In this document: positions 11,465-23,012 of the stretch, in pieces
Position numbering within the stretch: the first letter of the stretch is position 1
How the letters are laid out: every line of letters begins with the position of its first letter
Assembly (NCBI GenBank): GCA_963691705.1
Contig: OY829539.1
Span: forward strand, 40,991,656-41,055,655
Source: Viola odorata
Taxonomy: Eukaryota > Streptophyta > Magnoliopsida > Malpighiales > Violaceae
Direction: 5' to 3'
Length of the DNA: 64,000 nucleotides
Position numbers and translations under genes: made by a program
The notes under the pieces: generated by a model
Told to the model about the DNA's origin: nothing
What the model saw: only the letters and a program-made list of their open reading frames with translations
The model's database searches: none

Positions 11465-12346
11465 GAAGTCAATCAAGATCGCAAGGATGACCATGAAGAA
11501 GAACGCCTCAACAAAAGAAGAAAAATTCATGTACTTTGCTTTTCGCCACGGTCAAATCGTCGAGCATCGTTCACCGCAATTGGTCCTCATCACAATCAGT
11601 CATCGAGCACAAAACTCATAAAACTTTCGCCGAAAAGCACAATACCTGTCTACAAATTCCTCTTTTTTTTCTCCCTTGCAAAATCCTTTTGATTATTAGC
11701 AGACCCATGCATGTGCATTTTCATTTGAAGTCTATTCACTCGGATTGACATTGCAAATTTAATTTTTGTGCTATGTTTATTGCATTTTTAGGAGTGTAAA
11801 CACATAGCCCTATTTTCTAAGCGTGAGCGCAAACACTAATATCTGGTGAGGGTTGCTTACGACTACATATCATGGGAAAGTCTTATTCTTGAGGCCGTTA
11901 TTTCCTGAACAAGACGCAGACGTTATCTAGACTTGAATCAATCATGTTCATATAACGAAAATTGGACGAATGTTTCATCTAAAAAGAATGCTTGAATTTA
12001 TTTTCTTAAAACAAAGAAGTCATTTTCATTCCAAAACAAAAAAACTTGGGGGCAAGCCATGGGTTAAATGTAGGAATATTTGATATTTCTCACATAGGTC
12101 AATTGCTCTCTCCTTTTTCTATCTGTTGCTGCTTTGTATTTGCTTCCTTCCTATTTGCAGGATACAGATACGCTTTGATGGAATCACTCCTTCAACCATG
12201 GGTCTTCGATAAAGAAATTGTTGTAATGGCCTCGCATTGGATTGTCATTAAAATCCAATCAACAATCGAATGGAGTACGTTTCCACTCCCCAAACCAAAT
12301 TCGTGTGGCGGATCACGCTCCCTCACATTCAAATCAACTTCAGATC

Positions 12347-13215
12347 CCAGTGGGCAGCAGCATCCGAGTGGAGTTGACATCTATCTTTCTACAGCAATAT
12401 CCCAGTGGGCAGCAACGTCTGAGTGGAGTTTGGATCTACCTTTCTACATCAATATCCTAGTGGGCAGCAACGTCCGAGTGGAATTGACAGTTACAGTTTC
12501 GCATCAACATCCTAGTGGGCAGCAGCGTCCGAGTGGAATTGACAGTTACAGTTTTGCATCAACATCCTAGTGGGCAGCAACGTCCGAGTGGAGTTGACAT
12601 CTATCTTTCTACATCAATATCCCAGTGGGCAGCAACGTCCGAGTGGAATTGACAGTTATAGTTTAGCATCAACATCCCAGTGGTCAGCAGCGTCTGAGTG
12701 GAGTTGACATCTATCTTTCTACATCAATATCCCAGTGGGCAGCAGCGTCCGAGTGGAATTGATAGTTACACTTTCCCATCAACATCCTAGTGGGCAGCAG
12801 CGTCTGAGTGGAGTTGACATCTACCTTTCTATATCAATATCCCCGTGGGCAGCAGTGGCCGAGTGGAATTGACAGTTACAGTTTCGTATCAACATCCCAG
12901 TGGGCAGCAGCGTCCGAGTGGAGTTGACATCTACCTTTCTACATCAATATCCCAGTGGGCAGCAGCGTCCGAGTGGAGTTGACATCTATCTTTCGACATC
13001 AATATCCCAGTGGGCAGCAACGTCCGAGTGGAATTGATAGTTACAGTTTCGCATCAACATCCCAGGGGGCAGCAGCGTCCGAGTGGAGTTGACATTTACC
13101 TTTCCACATCAATATCCTAGTGGGCAACAACGTCCGAGTGGAATTGATAGTTACGTTTCTACATCAACATCCCAGTGGGCAGCAGCGTCCGAGTGGAGTT
13201 GACATCTACATTTTC
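12347..13215. repeat. 55-bp minisatellite, 16 copies, two alternating subtypes
   Basis: TGGGCAGCA (or its variant) occurs at 12351, 12406, 12461, 12516, 12571, 12626, 12681, 12736, 12791, 12846, 12901, 12956, 13011, 13066, 13121 and 13176: every spacing is exactly 55. Units fall into type A (GAGTTGACATCTATCTTTCT) and type B (GAATTGACAGTTACAGTTTC). The order is A A B B A B A B A B A A B A B A, so much of the array is a 110-bp dimer. There are no spacers, so it is not a CRISPR array. It sits in the 3' untranslated part of the gag-only element. Confidence 0.95.
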
Positions 13216-13344
13216 GCATATATCCGAGCAGACCATCTCTTAGAGGTGGCCAACATCTCCCTTACATTCGAACAAAGGTACGTTGCTATCAACCCAAGGT
13301 ACGTCCCAACTCTCATTCACAACATTCTGTCATTTACAATTCAT

Positions 13345-13690
13345 GTCTACCTAAATACTCCTCCTTGAGTGACTACTTTCCTGTCTTACATTCTTGTCTA
13401 TCTAAAATACTCCTCCTTGAGCGACTATTTTCCTTCATACTATATCTAAAATACTCCTACTTGAGCGACTACTTTCCTGTCTTAAATTCCTGTCTATCTA
13501 AAATACTCCTCCTTGAGCGACTACTTTCCTGCATACTATATCTAAAATACTCCTCCTTGAGGGACTACTTTCCTGCATACTATATCTAAAATACTACTCC
13601 TTGAGCGACTACTTTTCCGCATATTATATCTAAACTACTCCTCCTTGAGCGACTACTTTTCTGCATAATTATTACTCCTCCCTGAGCGAC
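13345..13690. repeat. 44/52-bp tandem repeats (ACTCCTCCTTGAGCGACTAC)
   Basis: ACTCCTCCTTGAG-type starts lie at about 13357, 13409, 13453, 13505, 13549, 13593, 13637 and 13674: spacings 52, 44, 52, 44, 44, 44 and 37. The longer unit has CTGTCTTACATTC in place of CTGCATACT. The array follows the 55-bp array after about 130 bases and differs from it in sequence. Confidence 0.85.
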
Positions 13691-13824
13691 TATATCTTTC
13701 AATTCATGCACAAATCCCACATCTCAACCGGTCAGGATGTATTCAAAATATGGTAAAGACTTGGGGCAACCGTCTTTACTGCTTATCAAAAATTTCAGTT
13801 ACATTGTATTTTTGATCAGACAGT

Positions 13825-13838
13825 AAAGAGGGGGCAAC
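13825..13838 (+). other. polypurine tract of the gag-only element
   Basis: AAAGAGGGGGCAAC stands immediately before the TG that opens the 3' LTR, the expected plus-strand priming site. It fixes the LTR start at 13839. Confidence 0.75.
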
Positions 13839-14736
13839 TGTTGCTACCCGAATTTTGACTTACGTCACAACTTTTTCGTTTTATTGCATGTCGCATTAAT
13901 AGCCCGTTTACGTCAAATTTCAATCGATTTTTGATCATGGACTATTTGTTTTAATATTTCACGTCATTTCACGTCTTTTGAATTTTTCGTATTTTTCTCG
14001 TATTTTCGATTAAACCGTATTTTTCGGTTTTCGTCAACGTATTTACGTATTTTTATGTTTCTGCATTTAGTAGCTCATCTAGGTCAAATATCTGTCGATT
14101 CTTGGTCCTAGGCTAGTTTGTTTAATATTCCGTGTCATTTCGTGCCTTCTCTCTTTTTTCGTACTTTCGACTGTCTTTACGCGAACTTCTATCGATCCCG
14201 AGCAAGTTTCCCGGGACCGTGGGTCGGACGCGTAATTTCCTTAATTGATAATTACGTACTATTTTTCTCCTTCACGCCATCGAGTTTGGTTTCATTCAAT
14301 TTTTGTTGTAAGGACATTTAATTTACGTCCGAACTTTTAGTGCTTCCGAAAGAGAAAATAAATACGTTAAATCAAGTTTTGCATTTATTCGCCGTATACT
14401 AGTTTTCTTGTCTTATTTTTCTGCACGTCGTGGTTTACTTAGCTCGGATTTATTTTTCACTTTCGTACGAAGTCGCTCGTACCAAAATATCCCGTTCGTA
14501 TCTAAATTCATGCATTAATGACAATTAATGCATGAATATCCAAAATTACCTCACATTTCTTCCTAGCTAGGTTTGCCGACTGCAATTCATCATCACCAAA
14601 CATCCCATCGGCAATCCCTACCCATACAAGCCCAAACTTAGCCTCCACTCCGGCCACTATTCACCTTCCACCTCACCCATGAGCTCGTGCGCCATTTGCA
14701 GCCACAAGCTCCCTCCAAACCGACTCAACCTTCCCC

Positions 14737-14744
14737 TATAAATA
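14737..14744 (+). promoter_or_regulatory. TATA box in the 3' LTR
   Basis: TATAAATA in the context CCCCTATAAATAGCTTGC, the best TATA box in the LTR; transcription would start about 30 bases downstream. The deleted 5' LTR lacks the equivalent region. Confidence 0.6.
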
Positions 14745-15352
14745 GCTTGCTTCATGCAACAAGAAAAGGGCACCAAAATCTCCTCTTAATCTCCCTTTCT
14801 TGCACAACCTTCTTGGCAAAAATCTCTCCTGGAACAAGTAAGCTTTCTCCCTCTAAACTCTCTTTAAATTCCGTTTTTACTTATAATGCATGATTTAATT
14901 GCTTAAACTTGCCTCACATGCTTAGTTTTCATTCTAATTACATATCCCTTGCTTCAATTTGATTGTGTAATAACTTGAGTAATTAATAGCTATATATGCA
15001 TGTTAATTAGTTTAGTTTTTACTTGTTAAAAATGCCACTGTTTTCATTCAAATTTCTTGCTATTTTTGTTGCCCTGATCTACTGCTTTGATAACATGATT
15101 ATTGGGGCTGTTTTGGGTAAATTCCATGGGTTAGTTGAGTCGCCATCCATGGTGGCCGGGGACGTGAAGAAGAAGAAGAAGATGGTATTGGTGCATGTTT
15201 TTAAATAAGAAAGGTGATGGGCTTGGCCTTTGCCAAGCCCATTGGTTTTAATTAAAAGGTTTTGGGCTTGGATTAATTCCAAGCCCATTTTGTCATGTCC
15301 AAAAATCAAAAATATGGAGCCCGACCCATTAATTTTAGTCAATTTCCATGAA

Positions 15353-15525
15353 ATGTTCGTATGCTTTTTAAGACATGTTTAAATTCATATAAAATGTTCG
15401 TATGCTTTTTAAGACATGTTTAATTCGTATAAAATATTCGTATACTTTTTAAGACATGTTTAATTCGTATAAAATGTTCGTATGCTTTTTAAGACATGTT
15501 TAATTCGTATAAAATGTTCGGATGC
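15353..15525. repeat. 40-41-bp subrepeats within the LTR
   Basis: ATGTTCGTATGCTTTTTAAG starts at 15353, 15394, 15434, 15474 and 15514 (spacings 41, 40, 40, 40), each followed by ACATGTTTAATTCGTATAAA. The 5' LTR keeps only about two copies (3822-3890), so copy number changed or was cut by the deletion. Confidence 0.85.
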
Positions 15526-17157
15526 CTCGTATGATGTATTATTTTATTTTATATGTCATGTGAATTATCGTAAATTTAATTGCATGCCATGTATGATGTT
15601 TTATTTATTTTATGTCATGTGAATTATCGTGGATTTAATGGCACACTTCTTATGATGTATTATTTTATTTTATATGCCACGAGAATTATCGTGAATTTAA
15701 TTGCATGCTTCGTATGTTGTTTTATTTATTTTATGCCACTTAAATTATCGTGAAAATTATGAAATACTCACATGATGTTTTATTTGTTTCATGCCATGTT
15801 TTAAAATGAAATACTCATATGCTATGAATGATTTATTTATTTGTTTGCTATGTTTATTCAAATTGCTTGCTAAATAAATGTGTGCATGCGTTTTTATTAT
15901 TTATTATTTTCGAGTTATTACTAACACTCTCACTTTGTAGGTTAAACTTTAAACCTTCAATTGAAAAGTACGTTTTACGTTCCTTTTATTTAAATTAATG
16001 ATTTCTGTAAATGTTATTTGCATGCATGTTGTCTAAAAAACTAGAAATCCAAGTATGGGCCTAGCCCGACCCATTAGAATTGTAGGCTTTATTTCCATGC
16101 ATTCGATGTGATAATTAATTGTCAATTATTTCCAATTGCGTGTATGTGGTAATAATTGCTAAACTTGTTGTAATAATTAATCACCCATTTCACTTACTGT
16201 AATAATTAGTATTTCACTTGTTGTAATAAGTAGTTAGATAGTTATTCCGACCTCCAATTTGTAATAATTAGATAAGTAGTTTTTATTATGAATTGTGGTT
16301 TGTAATAATTAGCTAAGTAGTTAAAAATCGTGTATGTTTGCATATACCTAAGTATTTATGTCAATTGTCGTTAATCGTGGTTTTGAAGAGATGGATCGAT
16401 CGGGGTTAATCCGAAAGGTAAGGTTACCTTAAAACTTCTCCTTGTATGTTTAGCTGAATGCTAAAAACCGAATTGAATGCATGACTCCCTAGTAGGCGCT
16501 AGAACTACCCATTCGTATACATGACATATAGAATTGCTAAAAAACAATAAAATCAACTCACATGCTTACATGTTTACGTCGCTTGTTTTCTTTATGCCAT
16601 GAAATTAATTGCGATACATTAATATATGAGTATGGTGGTCCCAATATCACGCAAAATATGTGTGGATACATTAATCGGTATCTTATTAGTTTTTTGCCAT
16701 GATAGACCACGTAGTAATTAAGTCATGCATGACCCAATGATAAGGGGGGAACGTCCGCTCTAGCATCGAGAAAAAATGGTAACCCCATCCCTCGGCCCCA
16801 AACGGAAATAACAAGTCCCAACGAAAAATCCTAAGATGTAACGTCACCTTTAAGGGCCCAAATTACATGTTTAAAATGTTTTCAAAACACCTCGCATACC
16901 GGTAACCTTTTAGGATGTGACTTGGATGCCTAACACCTTCCCAAGTCCATAACCACGACCTCGAACCATTGTTCTTTGGTTTAGACCATTTTGCCTTAGT
17001 TTGTTTATTTTTATGCCATGACGATTAGGTTCCCTAAACCTTAGAAAATTAGGGTGGCGACTTCATTTTGCATGATGTTAAGACAAGTCCAACGCTTGTC
17101 TCGCATTATGGCCCGTCCCGAACCCATACTCGTTTTCAACGAAAAGGGGTTGCGACA

Positions 17158-20100
17158 AGACGTAAAAATTATGGAGAAGATCTTGAGGACGCTCACAGAA
17201 AATTTCAATTACGTTGTATGCTCGATTGAAGAGCCCAAAGACTTTGATAATCTATCCGTTGATGCATTGCAAAGCACTGCTCGTTCATGAGCAGAAATTT
17301 AAAAGGACTACCAATGGAGGAGGAGAAGAGCAAGTTCTAAAGATCTCGCATGATGAGCGTGGAGGAGATGCTATTGAATGTCCACAATGGGACAGAAAAG
17401 TGAATTATGCAGAATTTGATGAGGAGGATGAGATGCTATTGATGGCCTTTGTGGAGACAAACAATGCCAAGAAGGAAGAGGTATGGTTTTTGGATTCGGG
17501 CTGTAGTAATCATATGTGTGGAAATAAATTTTGGTTTACAGATTTGGATGAAGATTATCGACACTCTGTAAAGTTAGGAAACAATACTCGACTGGGAGTC
17601 AGAGGGAGTGTGCGGCTTAAGATTGATGGAACAATCCATGTAGTGTCAGGTGTCTACTACATACCAGACTTAAAGAGTAACCTACTCAGCATAGGCCAAC
17701 TTCAAGAAAGAGGCCTCACCATTCTGATCAAACACGGTGTCTGCAAGATGATTCATCCGAGGAGGGGGCTGATAATGCAAACATGGATGACGGCAAACAG
17801 AATGTTTGCATTATTAGCAACAGCAGCAGTCACAATTGCTGACACCCCAAGATGCATGCAGACCTTAACAAATGATGAGTCCCAGTTGTGACACCGCAGG
17901 TATGGATATCTAAATTACAAAGGTTTGAGAACCTTGAAGCTTAGAAATATGGTGAAAGGACTGCCAGAGTTAAAGGGAGCGACTAGAGCATGCACCAGCT
18001 GCTTAGTAGGCAAGCAACATCGAGAAACCATTCCGAAGAAAAGTTCATGGCGTGCTTCAAGAAAATTGCAACTGATACATTCAGACCTCTGTGGTCCAAT
18101 TACTCCCTGCTCAAACAGCGACAAAAGATATATGATGACTCTCATTGATGACTATAGTAGGAAGGTATGGATTTATTTTTTGAAAGATAAAACAGAAGCT
18201 TTTACATTCTTTAAGGAATATAAGAGTCAAGTTGAGAAGGATAGTGGATCAATGTTGTGTTGCCTGCGGACTGATAGAAGAGGAGAATTTACCTCGAATG
18301 AATTTAATCTATTTTGTAAGGAGACAGGTATAACAAGGCAACTTGATGCAACATATACGCCACAACAGAACAAGGTGGCAAAGTGAAAAAATCGAGCGAT
18401 CATGAATATGGTTAGATGTATTCTGAATGACAAAGGAGTGCCAAAAAGGTTTTGGCCTGAGGCTGCTAAATGGGCAGCACATGTGATAAACAGGAGTCCA
18501 ACATCCGTGATAAGGGAGAGAACACCAGAAGAAGTATGGAGTGATGTAAAGCCAAACGTAGACTATTTCAGAGTCTTCAGATGCTTAGCCCACGTACATG
18601 TTCCAAACCAAAGGAGGAAAAAGCTAGACGATAAGAGCTTATGTTGTATGCTCCTTAGGGTCAGTAATGAGTCGAAGGCATATCGACTATATAACCCAGT
18701 AACACAAAAGATAATGATTAGTCGGGATGTGATTTTCGAGGAAGATGAAGGCTGGAATTGGGAGAAGGATGCAAGCCGAACAGAAGAAGAAAAACTAATC
18801 TGGGCAGGTTGTGATAATGAAGCAGAGCATGAAGAAACTGACTTGAATGAAGGAGAAAATTCATCATCACAATCGGAAGAAGTAGAGAGAGGTGCATGAG
18901 TTAGAAGATCCTACTTCATTCGAGCAAGCTGTGGTGGAAGAGAAGTGGAGGAAAGCAATGGAAATTGAGCTGCAAGCATCAAAAAAACAATACTTGGGAA
19001 CTAATTGAATGCAGGTGCAAAGAAGATAGGTGTTAAATGGGTGTTCAAAAATAAGCTCAATGAACGTGGAGAAGTGGACAAGCACAAAGCTCGGCTCGTA
19101 GCCAAGGGCTATGCACAACAACAAGGGATCGATTATAATGAGGTATTTGCACCGGTGGCGAGATGGGATACAATTCGTATGCTCCTATCTATAGCAGCTC
19201 AGAAAGAATGGAGAGTTTATCAACTTGATGTGAAAAGCGCCTTTTTGCATGGAGAGCTGGAAGAAGATGTATATGTAGAACAACATTTGGGATACGTTCG
19301 AAGGGGAGAAGAGGAGAAAGTCTACAAACTCAATAAAGCACTATATGGATTAAAGCAGGCACCACGTGCCTGGTACAGTAAGATTGAGGCATATTTCAGC
19401 AAAGAGGGGTTTCAAAGATGTGATTATGAGCATACACTCTTCGTCAAAACAGAAGGAGGTAACAAAATTCTTATTGTTAGCGTGTACGTTGATGATCTGA
19501 TATTTACTAGCAATGACAATCTGATGTTTGCAAAGTTCAAATCCTCCATGAAGAAAGAGTTTGACATGACTGACCTAAGAAAGATGAAGTATTTCCTAGG
19601 TGTAGAAGTAATCCAAGAGCAAAGAGGGATATTTATCTGTCAGAAGAAGTACGCTGAAGAGCTACAAGAAAATTAAATCTTCACGATGGAAATGCAGTTA
19701 AAAATCCAATTGTGCCAGGTTCAAAATTATCGAAGGAGGGAGGAGGAGCTAAAGTTGATGCCAAATTGTACAAGCAGCTAATTGGGAGCTTGATGTATAT
19801 TACAGCCACACGGCCTGATTTAATGTATGTGGTATGTCTCTTAAGCGGGTATATGGCGGATCCCTCAGAACAGCACATGCAAGCTGCAAAGAGGGTATTG
19901 CGCTATCTGAAAGGAACCGCAGGTTTTGGAGTGATGTATAAGAAAGGAGTTTCTAATGAGTTAGCTGCATACACAGATAGTGATTATGCAGGGGATGTAG
20001 ATGACAGAAGAAGCACAAGCAGATATGTTTTTTTATTGAGTGGAGGGGTTGTATCTTGGGCATCCAAGAAACAACCAGTGGTGACTTTGTCAACTACAGA

Positions 20101-20434
20101 AGCTGAGTTCATTGCTGCAGCTGCTTGCGCATGTCAATGTGTATGGATGCAGAGAGTCTTGGAGCAGCTCGGTATGATTCAAGCTCAAGGTACTACGATT
20201 AAGTGTGACAATAGTTCAACTATAAAATTGTCAAAGAATCTGGTACTTCATGGGAGAAGCAAACATATAGGTATCAGGTTTCATTTTTTAAGAGATCTTG
20301 TGAAGGAAGAGGTCATCAAGCTGGTTCATTGTGGAACATAAGAACAACTCGCAGACATCATGACGAAGCCGCTTAAGCTGGATGCATTCTCGAAGTTAAG
20401 AGAAAAGCTAGGAGTGTGTGATGGGATAAATTGA
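17158..20434 (+). pseudogene. Copia-2A pol: gag end, protease, integrase, RT, RNase H
   Basis: Copia order in broken frames. Gag end (17162-17290) runs into protease with WFLDSGCSNHMCG near 17487. Integrase: the first zinc motif is damaged (HRRYGYLN, second His to Tyr), CTSCLVGKQH intact, then HSDLCGP and LRTDRRGEF with both Asp. The region of the third catalytic residue reads QQNKVAK then TGA where GVAER is usual, so Glu is lost. RT (RVT_2) spans about 19005-19676 with VARWDTIRMLLSIAA, QLDVKSAFLHGELEEDVYV and YVDDLIF; a frameshift near 19675 precedes RNase H (19712-20434) with YTDSDYAGD, STTEAEF, and ADIMTKPL near the end. A piece retained in copy B (45551-45640) is deleted near 18900. Clearly non-functional. 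Confidence 0.85.
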
Positions 20435-20465
20435 TTGTGATAACAAGTCAGTTTAGGAGAGACAT

Positions 20466-20716
20466 TGTTGGGTTAGACTTGGTCTCCCTTTGTTGTTAAG
20501 TTGCAGAAATAAACTCCTATATTTTAGGAGATATTTAGTATAGACTAGTTCAAAGTAGTTTTGATTGTGTAGGTAACAAACTCCACGTTTGTAGTAGTGG
20601 AGATCTTGCTTTCAGTAGTTTCATCTTTGTAAGGCTATTTAATGGCCAAAGCTTGCATAATAAAACCAACGAAGTGATTCATACTTCTGTAAGTGTGTTA
20701 TAGATTGAGTGCAACA
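20466..20716 (+). repeat. 3' LTR of Copia-2A
   Basis: 251 bases, same length as the 5' LTR and near-identical by eye. Preceded by the purine-rich TTTAGGAGAGACAT and followed by CTTCC, the right half of the target duplication. Confidence 0.9.
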
Positions 20717-22203
20717 CTTCCTGTTTGCCACAACCACTTGGGTCATCCTCTCATTCTAAAGTTTTACAATCTGTTATCAATAATTTTTTCTCTTCCTACT
20801 GAGTCAACTAAATCTAATGCAATGGAATCATCTTTCTCCTACAAGTCATAGATCATTTGCTCCTCTTGATCTCATTCACTATGATGTTTGGGTATCCTCC
20901 CCTTGTATCTCACCCACAGGTCACAAATATTATGTGATATTCGTTGATAATTTTTCCAAATTTACATGGTTTTATCCAATGGCAAAAAAACCAAACGTCT
21001 ACTAAATTGAGGGTGTCGATTAAAGTGAAACTTTCAGTCCGGTTGTCATACCTCCCATCATTCGGACTGTGATTTGCATCGCCATCTCTCAACTAGCCCT
21101 TGCGATAATTGGATGTCCATAATGCCTATCTGAACAGATTTCTTTAGGAGACTATTTAGGTTTCGTGATCCTCTCGTACTGACCATGTTTGGCTTCTCAG
21201 AAAGTCTCTCTACGGCCTCAAGAAAGCACCCCATGCTTAGTATCAATTGTCTGAACGAGTTCTTACTGTCTACCGGGTTTGCTCCATCTAAACTTAACAC
21301 CTCTATTCATCCTCCGCAAAGGCACTTTCACAGTATACATCTTGATCTATGTTGACGACATCATTATTACAACTACTAATGTCGAGTTCCTTGAATCAAC
21401 CATCTCCATCTTAGGTCGTACTTTCAAATTATGGGATCTCGGACCACTAAACTTCTTCCTCGGTATTACTACCAACCGTGCCAAGACTGGGATATTTCTC
21501 TGTCAACGGAAGTATCTCCTAGATATCCTATCTCGCGTAGGCATGTCTAATTGTAAACCTCTCAGTACACCACCCTCTGCTTCTCTAGTGAAATCACCTG
21601 CCACCTCGCACCCTTGGTCGAATCCGAATCAATACTGCTCCATTGTTGGCTCTCTCATGTATTTAACAATAACTCAACCATAAATCATATGTGTCGTCAA
21701 CAAGGTGTGTCAGTTCATGCATTCACCATTCTAATTTTATTGTTCTACTCATCCACCAGTCAGCTTCGTATCCAAGTATTCATTGATGCCGACTGGGCAG
21801 GCTCCAACCATGATCGTGAATCGACCAGGTTTTTTTTAACGTATCTAGGCTTCAATCTAGTGTCTTGGCAAGCGAAGAAACAACGCCGTAGTTCGGCAGA
21901 GGCCAGATTTAAGTCCTTGGTCAACGGTGCTGCTGATGTTATTTGGCTCCAAAATTGCTTGGTGAGCTTGGGTACAGTAACTTGCAGCCTCCTATATCAT
22001 GGTGTGATAATCTTGGGGCAACCTATATGGCTGCGAATCCAGTTTTCCATGCTTCCACAAAGCATGTGGATGTGGACTTTCACTTTGTCCACGATATAGT
22101 GCAAAAAAGGCTCTATTTCTACTCAGTTCATCTCCAACATTGATCAATTAGCCGATATACTAACAATGTCCCTATCTTAGAACTGATTTACGATCCAAAT
22201 TAA
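20717..22203 (+). pseudogene. 3' remnant of Copia-1 (integrase, RT, RNase H fragments)
   Basis: It begins with the integrase zinc region PVCHNHLGHP, then FAPLDLIHYDVW and KYYVIFVDNFSKFTWFYP (first catalytic Asp region) at about 20855-20985. After a deletion come a scrambled stretch and the RT core with LIYVDDIII near 21345, LGPLNFFLGI, and LSTPPSASLV. RNase H follows with FIDADWAGS near 21780, a deletion in the SSAEAE block, and a tail with the Copia end motif near 22145. Many stops and frameshifts. This half belongs with 2340-3082. Confidence 0.75.
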
Positions 22204-22229
22204 GTCTAGGTCGATCGACCCCCATCCTT

Positions 22230-22460
22230 CTTTGTTTCTCATCATGGCGATCCTGTTCTATACAACTTTATCAAATCAGGCTCATCCTCTCAATATGCTT
22301 GATAAGCCCGCCTCACCAAATTCAGTGTAATCTTAAACATGCCATGTATTTATCGTACAGCAAACAACTCTTTGTATTGTGTATAAATTAATGTAATCGG
22401 CCATAATACAGAATGAGCCAAAAATTCTCAAATTCATCTGTGTTTAATTTCTTTAAGAAG
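22230..22460 (+). repeat. possible 3' LTR remnant of Copia-1
   Basis: CTTTGTTTCT.ATCATGGC and CAGGCTCATCCTC..AGTATG..TGATAAGC are shared, with substitutions, between this stretch and 2345-2465 at the other end of Copia-1, the pattern expected of LTR remnants. GTGTATAAATTAATG at about 22380 could be its TATA box. Borders are not defined. Confidence 0.35.
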
Positions 22461-23012
22461 GCACCCCGGGGAAGAAAAAGAACCATATCCAAAAGGCAAA
22501 TTACTAAATTGAACATTAATTCAATAAAAATTATCCCAAATCATAAGTAATTAAACATCAATAGTAGAATTTTAGGAATGAAGTTGAATGATATAAATGA
22601 TATTTTCGACCCTTCTAGTCTGAAATTTTATATTGATTTGGCCCTTCTTTTGACTGTTACGAACATGTTTACTTCCATTGTGGGTAATGTATTTCGTATT
22701 TGGGTTCAAAGCCCTATGGCTTTACGCTTGGAGGATTTGAGGCTCATCAAAGCCCTATCTCTTTGAAGAGAAAAAACAATTTTTTTCCTTTTCATATTTC
22801 CTGTGCTTTCCATAGGCAAAATAAGCAATAAATAACATCAAACTTCTAACCCAGAAAGAAAATAAAGACACCAAACTTGTGTTCTTAGGAACCTGAATGA
22901 CTCAACTGTCAAAATCCTCATCATAAGCAGTACAGCAAGGACACTCTCTAGAGAGGAACAATTGCAGCCCAACAACAGTTCTTACAAGCAAATGATGGCA
23001 ACTCTATCCTAT
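22461..23012. other. spacer and presumed 3' UTR of eIF3g copy 1
   Basis: AT-rich sequence downstream of the minus-strand eIF3g stop. An open 62-codon frame at 22578-22766 also occurs in the duplicate, but the duplication explains that. No other feature seen. Confidence 0.5.

Larger units (their letters stand above)
3796..17157 (+). mobile_element. gag-only Tat/Ogre-like LTR element (TR-GAG type), nested in Copia-2A
   Basis: The LTR-related blocks 3796-5523 and 13839-17157 flank an 8.3-kb internal region with one gag reading frame and no protease, RT, RNase H or integrase. This matches the published class of non-autonomous terminal-repeat elements with only a GAG domain. The gag with its late CxxH..GH..C motif, the long LTRs and the internal tandem repeats point to the Tat/Ogre side of Ty3/gypsy. 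The element must depend on pol from a relative. It also carries four internal tandem arrays plus one in the LTR. Its left end is deleted, so no target duplication can be read. Confidence 0.75.
13839..17157 (+). repeat. 3' LTR of the gag-only element, complete
   Basis: 3319 bases, from TGTTGCTACCCGAATTTTG to GGGGTTGCGACA. It holds the element's only surviving TATA box, a set of 40-bp subrepeats, and AT-rich U3-like sequence. Small reading frames inside (for example 14687-14893) look accidental. Immediately to the right Copia-2 gag resumes (GACGTAAAAATTATGGAG). Confidence 0.8.
3083..20716 (+). mobile_element. Copia-2 copy A, LTR retrotransposon interrupted by a gag-only element
   Basis: Ty1/Copia element bounded by 251-base LTRs that start TGTTGGGTTAGACTTGG and end GAGTGCAAC(A/G). 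Flanking 5-mers TTTCC (3078-3082) and CTTCC (20717-20721) form a target duplication with one mismatch. The host is Copia-1. The coding region runs gag (3447), protease, integrase, reverse transcriptase and RNase H, the normal Copia order. It is broken by a 13.4-kb insertion in gag and by several stops and frameshifts, so this copy cannot move by itself. Confidence 0.85.

Noticed and set aside
11240..11530. Minus-strand Phe-rich open frame that looks like a membrane protein
   Set aside because: It is the complement of the polypurine tract, pure low complexity.
12046..13368. Regular repeats that could suggest a CRISPR array or repeat protein
   Set aside because: Units abut with no spacers, the frame does not stay open, and the genome is a plant.
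22578..22766. 62-codon open frame conserved at 59389-59577
   Set aside because: Conservation is fully explained by the recent duplication; no start context or family.
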